Positions 13,232-17,552 of a stretch of DNA of 17,552 nucleotides are shown one piece after another. Each line of letters starts with the position of its first letter. Position 1 is the stretch's first letter. Both the position numbers and the translations under genes were made by a program. Under the pieces are notes generated by a model. That model made no database searches. It was not told where the DNA came from and was given only the letters and a program-made list of their open reading frames with translations. The DNA is from UBA724 sp964008075 (lineage in GTDB: Bacteria; Bacteroidota; Bacteroidia; Flavobacteriales; Flavobacteriaceae): contig CAXGAP010000026.1 of assembly GCA_964008075.1 (NCBI GenBank), positions 1-17,552 of the forward strand. The letters are read 5' to 3'.

Positions 13232-15789
13232 GCAGAGTTTCGGCTCGCATTGATGTTGCCAAACAGCGAACGAGTGACCATCTTCTCAAGTACCTCATCA
13301 CTACCTTTTTGTAGTAGCTTACCCAATCCATACTGTTGAATTGTCAAAAGGGGTAATACAATCTTTTCACGCATCATAATTGAAGCCTTTCCTGCTGGTT
13401 CGTTTTCCATCAATTCTGACTGCCCAGTGAGTTTCAACAGGTACTTCTTGGCACGTTGATATTCATCATGAATCTGATCCCAAAACGGACCATATTCAGG
13501 ATCGTTTTGCATATAGGCAGTGAGTTTAAAAAATGATTTTGTGAGACTCATCATTGAATTGTAAACCAAGGTTCTGAAAAAAGCGTTGTTTTCGTACAAC
13601 GCCATCACTTGATCAAAACGACCTGTTTTTTCAAATTTTTCAAGCGAAAGACCTAACCCATAAAAGCCAGGTACGTTTTGCTTCAACTGACTCCAGCTAC
13701 CCACAAATGGAATGGCACGAAGAGCAGAAAAATCCAATGACTTTGATTTACCTCTTTTGCTTGGACGACTACCAATATTGGTTTTTGCATAAAACTTTAG
13801 TGTACTCATGTGTTCCAAATAAGGCAAAAACTTAGGATGTGATTTAAAGTCTTGATAGGCTTGAAAACTCGTCTCAGCAAGTTCCACTATCGTTTGGCGA
13901 TCCTTATCAGATATTTCAGACGAACTATTGTTAAACACTCGATTGGCAATCCCTGAACTCAACAGCTGCTCTAGGTTATACTGACAAGAGTTAATTGTTC
14001 CAAAATTAGAACTAATCGTTTGACCTTGAACTGTAATTTGAATTTCATCCGACTCAATACTGTCGCCCAAAGAAGCATAAAATTGATGAGTGTTTCCACC
14101 CCCACGTGCAGGAGGTCCTCCCCGACCATCAAAGAATAATGCTTTCACGCCATGCTTTCGAGACACTTCCGTAAGTTCTTCTTTGGCACGAAAAATACTC
14201 CAATTTGCCATGAGGTATCCCCCATCTTTGGTGCCATCAGAAAACCCTAGCATAATGGTTTGTTTATCACCTCTTGTACGCAAGTGATTGCGATAGGTAG
14301 GATTACTATATACTACGTCCATCACCTTTGAAGCAATACTCAAGTCTGAAATGGTTTCAAAAAGTGGTGCAACATCAACAGTTGGCGATTCCCAGTTGCT
14401 CAAACGTATAATCGCAAAAACCTCAAAAATATTTTGTGCAGTTTGATTATTGCTAATTATGTATCGATGACACCCTAGTTCTCCATTTTGTAATTGAATC
14501 TTTTGCATTGCTCGAATAGAGCCAAGAGTTTTGTTCACAAGATCATCCGAAAATTTTTCAGGAAGTAAGTCTCCTTTTAGTGTTGTTAGAAAATCAATTT
14601 TTTCTGACTCATCTAGTTGAAGATAGTCAACTTCTTTATTGACAACTCCTTGCTTTTGTGCGCCTTTTAGCAAAGTCATAAACGCTTCATGATGGACCCT
14701 AGAGTCTTGACGAATATCAAGGCTTGCAAAGTGATAACCAAAGGTATTAACCTTGTTGATTAACGCATCGACTTCTTTTGCAAACATACTGTGATAATCC
14801 GATACCAAGAGGTGGTGAATTTCATAAAGCTTTGCTTTTAAGTCAGAAAGAGAGATTTCTGGCTGTTCTTTTTTACTAAAAATACTATTATACAGTTTTG
14901 TTTCGATTTCAATGGCAATTTCCTCAACCCCTTTAAAAGTGAGTCTTCGACGCAGTTTCCGAATATCTCGAAAGTAATTTCTTATCACATTTGCACGTAA
15001 CTCCTGTGCTGTTTGAATCGTTATGTCTGTCGTCACAAAAGGATTTCCATCGCGATCACCACCAGGCCAAAACCCAAGATTGATGAGAGGGTTTTCAAAA
15101 TCCTTCCCATCAAAAATATTGTTTTTTATATACTGATGAATATTGCTGACAGAGTGATAAAAAACGTTATCAAGATACCACATCAAACTTCTAGCTTCAT
15201 CGAGGGGTGATGGCTTCTCCTTTTTGAAAAAGGGTGTGCGCCCTAACTGAGCAAGCAGGAGTTCAATAGTCGGCAAATCGTTGGCCTTAATCGCAGCTGA
15301 AAGGTCTGTAATGATTCCTAAAACTGAGCCTGGATAAAACTGTGTTGGGTGTGCAGTTAAAACAGGTCGAACCTTAAAATTATTGAGATAATCTTTTAAT
15401 GCAGTAGTTTTTGTTTTTTCTTCAGCTTCTTCTTTTGAGCTTCGCAAAGTTCCCCGGCCACTGAAATTATTGACTTCTGTGAAAGCAGCGTCCTCTATGG
15501 CATCAAAGAGCACCACTTGACGTTCGATAAACTGAATCAATCGAAACAAAATATCGATGTTGTCTTTTTCAGAGTTGTTTGGATAGTATTGTTCAAAAAA
15601 ATCATCGACTATTTGTATTGGATTCTTATTCTGATCAAACCCATGTGAGCAAAATTCAGAGAAGAAAGGGAGTAGTGTTGAGGTCTTAGAAATATGGGAG
15701 TACGGGAGTGTAGAAAACACACTGTTATACAGTTGAAATCTCGAAATGACTTCATTTTCGAAACGTTCTAATTTTGTTTTTCGTGTCAT
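13228..15789 (-). CDS. ppc: Phosphoenolpyruvate carboxylase
   Basis: PEPC carboxylates PEP with bicarbonate to oxaloacetate, the main anaplerotic entry to the TCA cycle. The 853 residues show the catalytic LTAHPTQ with H147, GFWPGGDRDGNPFVT (about residues 226-240), FSDGTKDGGYLMANW and the glycine loop FFDGRGGPPARGGG (near residue 560). The glycine loop differs from the common FHGRGGxxGRGG, and the C-terminus ends RNSA where most PEPCs end RNTG, so this is a divergent subgroup; regulation by aspartate or acetyl-CoA cannot be assumed. Transcription must come from the left-pointing Lrp side: the gap to the Lrp gene is only 66 bases and is largely filled by a terminator-like hairpin. The stop overlaps the aroB stop. 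Confidence 0.95.
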   Translation of the reverse strand: MTRKTKLERFENEVISRFQLYNSVFSTLPYSHISKTSTLLPFFSEFCSHGFDQNKNPIQIVDDFFEQYYPNNSEKDNIDILFRLIQFIERQVVLFDAIEDAAFTEVNNFSGRGTLRSSKEEAEEKTKTTALKDYLNNFKVRPVLTAHPTQFYPGSVLGIITDLSAAIKANDLPTIELLLAQLGRTPFFKKEKPSPLDEARSLMWYLDNVFYHSVSNIHQYIKNNIFDGKDFENPLINLGFWPGGDRDGNPFVTTDITIQTAQELRANVIRNYFRDIRKLRRRLTFKGVEEIAIEIETKLYNSIFSKKEQPEISLSDLKAKLYEIHHLLVSDYHSMFAKEVDALINKVNTFGYHFASLDIRQDSRVHHEAFMTLLKGAQKQGVVNKEVDYLQLDESEKIDFLTTLKGDLLPEKFSDDLVNKTLGSIRAMQKIQLQNGELGCHRYIISNNQTAQNIFEVFAIIRLSNWESPTVDVAPLFETISDLSIASKVMDVVYSNPTYRNHLRTRGDKQTIMLGFSDGTKDGGYLMANWSIFRAKEELTEVSRKHGVKALFFDGRGGPPARGGGNTHQFYASLGDSIESDEIQITVQGQTISSNFGTINSCQYNLEQLLSSGIANRVFNNSSSEISDKDRQTIVELAETSFQAYQDFKSHPKFLPYLEHMSTLKFYAKTNIGSRPSKRGKSKSLDFSALRAIPFVGSWSQLKQNVPGFYGLGLSLEKFEKTGRFDQVMALYENNAFFRTLVYNSMMSLTKSFFKLTAYMQNDPEYGPFWDQIHDEYQRAKKYLLKLTGQSELMENEPAGKASIMMREKIVLPLLTIQQYGLGKLLQKGSDEVLEKMVTRSLFGNINASRNSA

Positions 15790-15804
15790 TAATTATATAT
15801 CATT

Positions 15805-15835
15805 AAAAAACCCTCGAACTTGTCGTAAGAGGGTT
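15805..15835 (-). terminator. Terminator-like hairpin between the Lrp gene and ppc
   Basis: On the minus strand AACCCTC (15835-15829) pairs with GAGGGTT (15815-15809) around a 13-base loop and is followed by a run of T (15808-15805). It lies 20 bases after the Lrp stop and 15 bases before the ppc ATG. It would end the Lrp transcript. Because ppc has no visible promoter after it, it may act as a partial terminator or a regulated attenuator instead of a full stop. Confidence 0.7.
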
Positions 15836-15855
15836 CAAACAGTGTTATTATCCCC

Positions 15856-16335
15856 TTAGAGTTCTTGAAAAATAGTATGCATCAGACGTTTTTTGTCATT
15901 GATACTTTCCTCCAAAGAAATCATAGTTTCGGTACGTAAAATACCATCAATATCATCGATAGAAAAGATAATTTCTTTCGCGTGTTCTGTGCTTTTTGCA
16001 CGAATTTTACAATAAATATTAAATTTTCCAGTCGTAATATGTGCAACTGTGACGTTGGGAATTTCTGAAAGCCGCTCCAAAACATATTTGGTCTGATGCG
16101 TTTTTTCCAAGAAAATACCAATGTAGGCAATAAATGAATAACCTAATTTTTTATAATCAAGAGTCAAGGACGAACCTTTGATGATGCCAGCATCTTCCAT
16201 TTTTTTGACGCGAACATGAACTGTACCTGCAGAAATCAAAAGCTTTTTTGCAATATCGGTAAAAGGAGTTCGCATGTTATCTATAAGGATATCTAGTATC
16301 TGATGATCGATTTCGTCTAATTTGATATTACTCAT
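15856..16335 (-). CDS. Lrp/AsnC-family transcriptional regulator
   Basis: The 159 residues have the family layout: a helix-turn-helix DNA-binding domain (about 4-62; DEIDHQILDILIDNMRTPF, then IAKKLLISAGTVHVRVKKME, with IIKG at the domain end) and a C-terminal RAM ligand-binding domain (about 68-145, including IPNVTVAHITTGKFNIYCKI). Such proteins bind amino acids and form dimers to octamers that wrap DNA. It is encoded between an M14 carboxypeptidase and ppc, so amino-acid or carbon supply is a plausible signal, but the ligand is not readable. Two inverted repeats upstream (16382-16416) could be its own operators. The gap to the carboxypeptidase gene is 75 bases and AT-rich. Confidence 0.93.
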   Translation of the reverse strand: MSNIKLDEIDHQILDILIDNMRTPFTDIAKKLLISAGTVHVRVKKMEDAGIIKGSSLTLDYKKLGYSFIAYIGIFLEKTHQTKYVLERLSEIPNVTVAHITTGKFNIYCKIRAKSTEHAKEIIFSIDDIDGILRTETMISLEESINDKKRLMHTIFQEL

Positions 16336-16381
16336 TTTATATTTTTTGCAAATAAAATAAAAATTCTTTGAATTTAATGTA

Positions 16382-16416
16382 TAGTAAATGCTAATTTATT
16401 GTAAATCGTTTTACAA
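16382..16416. promoter_or_regulatory. Candidate operators upstream of the Lrp gene
   Basis: Two elements lie 47-81 bases before the Lrp ATG. TAGTAAATGCTA (16382-16393) has palindromic TAG/CTA ends like the E. coli Lrp consensus (YAGHAWATTWTDCTR), although shorter. TTGTAAATCGTTTTACAA (16399-16416) has exact 7-bp arms around a 4-bp spacer and covers the stop codon of the carboxypeptidase gene. Both contain GTAAAT, spaced 17 bases apart. Autoregulation is common for this family; binding here is inferred. The second element could also be a weak RNA hairpin, but no T-run follows it. Confidence 0.4.
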
Positions 16417-17487
16417 ATTCAATGATTTTAACAATTTTTGTGCGGATTCTTCGATTTTAAACACAAAAGGCTCGAGATTTTTACAATTAGGCTCTATATG
16501 GCCATGAACGTTAGATAAATCTCCAGCAGCAGCAAAAACAGCATGAAACTCAATTTGATTGCTGTTTAAAACCTCTTTGTATTGCAATCCAACGTCTGCT
16601 GTTTTTTCATTGCCATGATCGACATAACAAACGTTTCTAAGAAGATAATCGAAAAATATCTTTTTGTTTTCAGGTATGGAGTGATAAATCGAAACATCAG
16701 CAAAAGTAGAAGTAGAGATGGCTTGTAGTGCCAATATGTAAGCGTTGAAAACAAACATTCTGGTCTGTTCACGATGGTAATCATCTTGAAAGTGACCTGC
16801 TTCAATCAGTAAGGTAGGTAAACCCAGGGACTGAAAAGCGTCTCCTACACAGTTTGGATTGAATTGGTCGTCAAAACGTCCGATTTGCGAGGCAATAGAC
16901 GATGATTGAAGACCCTGAAAAACACTAGCTGCCAACTGTGCTGCTTTGGTTCTACAGTCGTTAAAACTTCGTTCTTTATCGAAAGCAGGGGCCAACAGCG
17001 AAAGTGTTGCTGGCTTAGCCTCAACGCCAAAAATGGTACGCTGATCATGTAGATTGAATGCATAATCAGGGGAAAATTCATCAAACTCCTTACGCAATAT
17101 CCGACTTTCGACTTGAGATAAGTCTATCGCGTCTCTGTTGAGATCAATTTGATTGGCATTGAATCGAGAGTATGCCTTTGCCCCATCTGGATTGAGGATA
17201 GGGATAATCGAAAGCTGTAGGGCTTCGAGTAAACTTTTGTCTGATTGCAAATACCGCAACAGGTCAAATACACTTTTGGTGGTTGTTGACTCATTTCCAT
17301 GCATTTGAGACCATATCAACACCTTTATCTCACCATTACCTATACGAATACGATGGATGGGTAAACCAGCCTCACTGTGTCCAATAACAATAGTATTGTA
17401 TGCAGACAACAAAGGCTCTATGTGCGAGTTGCAAATGTATCTTCCTGACAACTGATGTTCAATATAAGATGAGTGCAATGGATTCAT
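16411..17487 (-). CDS. M14-family zinc carboxypeptidase-like peptidase
   Basis: The protein has the zinc-peptidase motif MHGNES (H63 and E66), DLNRD (R118) and FNLHD with H147 as third zinc ligand. A catalytic glutamate, E229, lies in LIEAGHF. These are the key residues of the M14 family, which removes C-terminal residues from peptides or cleaves peptidoglycan-like amide bonds. I chose ATG 17487 (358 residues). A TTG at 17508 would add seven residues but lies on the last bases of a very good promoter box. No signal peptide is visible, so it is probably cytoplasmic and may process peptides or small amides; the substrate is unknown. It precedes the Lrp gene by 75 bases on the same strand and may share its transcript. 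Confidence 0.88.
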   Translation of the reverse strand: MNPLHSSYIEHQLSGRYICNSHIEPLLSAYNTIVIGHSEAGLPIHRIRIGNGEIKVLIWSQMHGNESTTTKSVFDLLRYLQSDKSLLEALQLSIIPILNPDGAKAYSRFNANQIDLNRDAIDLSQVESRILRKEFDEFSPDYAFNLHDQRTIFGVEAKPATLSLLAPAFDKERSFNDCRTKAAQLAASVFQGLQSSSIASQIGRFDDQFNPNCVGDAFQSLGLPTLLIEAGHFQDDYHREQTRMFVFNAYILALQAISTSTFADVSIYHSIPENKKIFFDYLLRNVCYVDHGNEKTADVGLQYKEVLNSNQIEFHAVFAAAGDLSNVHGHIEPNCKNLEPFVFKIEESAQKLLKSLNL

Positions 17488-17505
17488 GTCTTGCTTTATC
17501 GTTTG

Positions 17506-17533
17506 CAAATGTAAACAGAATACGAGTTACAAA
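17506..17533 (-). promoter_or_regulatory. Bacteroidota-type promoter of the carboxypeptidase gene
   Basis: On the minus strand TTTG (17533-17530), a 16-base spacer and TACATTTG (17513-17506) match the -33/-7 pattern TTTG-N(about 19)-TAnnTTTG, with a slightly short spacer. The ATG at 17487 would be about 10-13 bases from the predicted start site. This is the best complete promoter in the window. Confidence 0.6.
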
Positions 17534-17540
17534 AGTAAAC
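17506..17540 (-). repeat. Direct repeat GTTTACnTTTG, 24-bp spacing
   Basis: The minus strand carries GTTTACTTTTG (17540-17530) and GTTTACATTTG (17516-17506), identical in 10 of 11 bases and 24 bases apart. Each copy contains a perfect TAnnTTTG box. They may be two tandem promoters, or an operator that overlaps the -33 and -7 elements and puts a regulator on the same face of the helix (about two turns apart). Confidence 0.45.
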
Positions 17541-17552
17541 AGCTAAAAGTTA

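Noticed and set aside
13222..13235. Possible aroB-ppc fusion or frameshift
   Set aside because: The genes are convergent and both have intact C-termini; only the stop codons overlap.
17488..17508. TTG start adding seven residues to the M14 peptidase
   Set aside because: TTG is the last part of the TACATTTG promoter box, and an ATG follows at 17487.
1..17552. CRISPR array, insertion sequence, phage, tRNA or defence island
   Set aside because: No direct-repeat/spacer pattern, transposase, integrase, cloverleaf sequence or defence protein motif was seen; gene content is ordinary core metabolism.

Overview
The window looks like a stretch of core chromosome from a member of the Bacteroidota, most probably of the class Flavobacteriia. 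The evidence is an LpxC-FabZ fusion, a PorX-type response regulator with a PglZ/alkaline-phosphatase-like output domain, sucD in an efp-lpxA neighbourhood, a long-form HisG, AT-rich intergenic DNA, and promoter-like TAnnTTTG boxes instead of classical sigma-70 sites. There are no insertion sequences, prophage genes, tRNA or rRNA genes, CRISPR arrays or defence genes. The window is densely packed, and no gap is longer than about 165 bp.

Layout from left to right. Positions 1-1110 (minus strand) hold the start of a histidine operon: the first 41 codons of hisD, hisG, and a leader that reads as a ribosome-mediated attenuator (17-codon leader peptide with His codons, antiterminator, intrinsic terminator). 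Positions 1148-8613 (minus strand) form one tightly packed cluster, in transcription order: HD-domain phosphohydrolase, lpxD, lpxC-fabZ, lpxA, efp, sucD, fabG, SPFH/prohibitin-like protein. This is lipid A synthesis plus fatty-acid, TCA and translation functions, and it runs directly into the his leader. Positions 8643-10941 (plus strand) hold porX, tsaE and a small single-pass membrane protein, with a 14-bp gap and then an ATGA overlap. Positions 10919-13231 hold proline dehydrogenase (minus) and 3-dehydroquinate synthase (plus), divergent around a short promoter region. Positions 13228-17487 (minus strand) hold an M14 zinc carboxypeptidase, an Lrp/AsnC regulator and phosphoenolpyruvate carboxylase.

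How the genes fit together: LpxA, LpxC and LpxD catalyse the first three committed steps of lipid A synthesis, and the FabZ half of the fusion supplies the competing fatty-acid branch together with FabG, so envelope lipid flux is concentrated in one operon. PorX belongs to the regulatory system of the type IX secretion system. The right-hand side handles amino acids and anaplerosis: proline breakdown, shikimate entry, PEP to oxaloacetate, and an amino-acid-responsive type of regulator.

The best candidate for something worth describing is the his leader. The two His codons lie inside an 8-nt segment that is perfectly complementary to sequence just after the leader stop codon. The last sense codons (TCT CAG ACG) are complementary over 9 nt to the 5' arm of the terminator. 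The geometry is that of a complete attenuator with only two His codons. Secondary leads are a terminator-like hairpin just before ppc with no visible promoter after it, palindromes in front of the Lrp gene, and a paired GTTTACnTTTG element in front of the carboxypeptidase. I found no wholly new multi-gene system.
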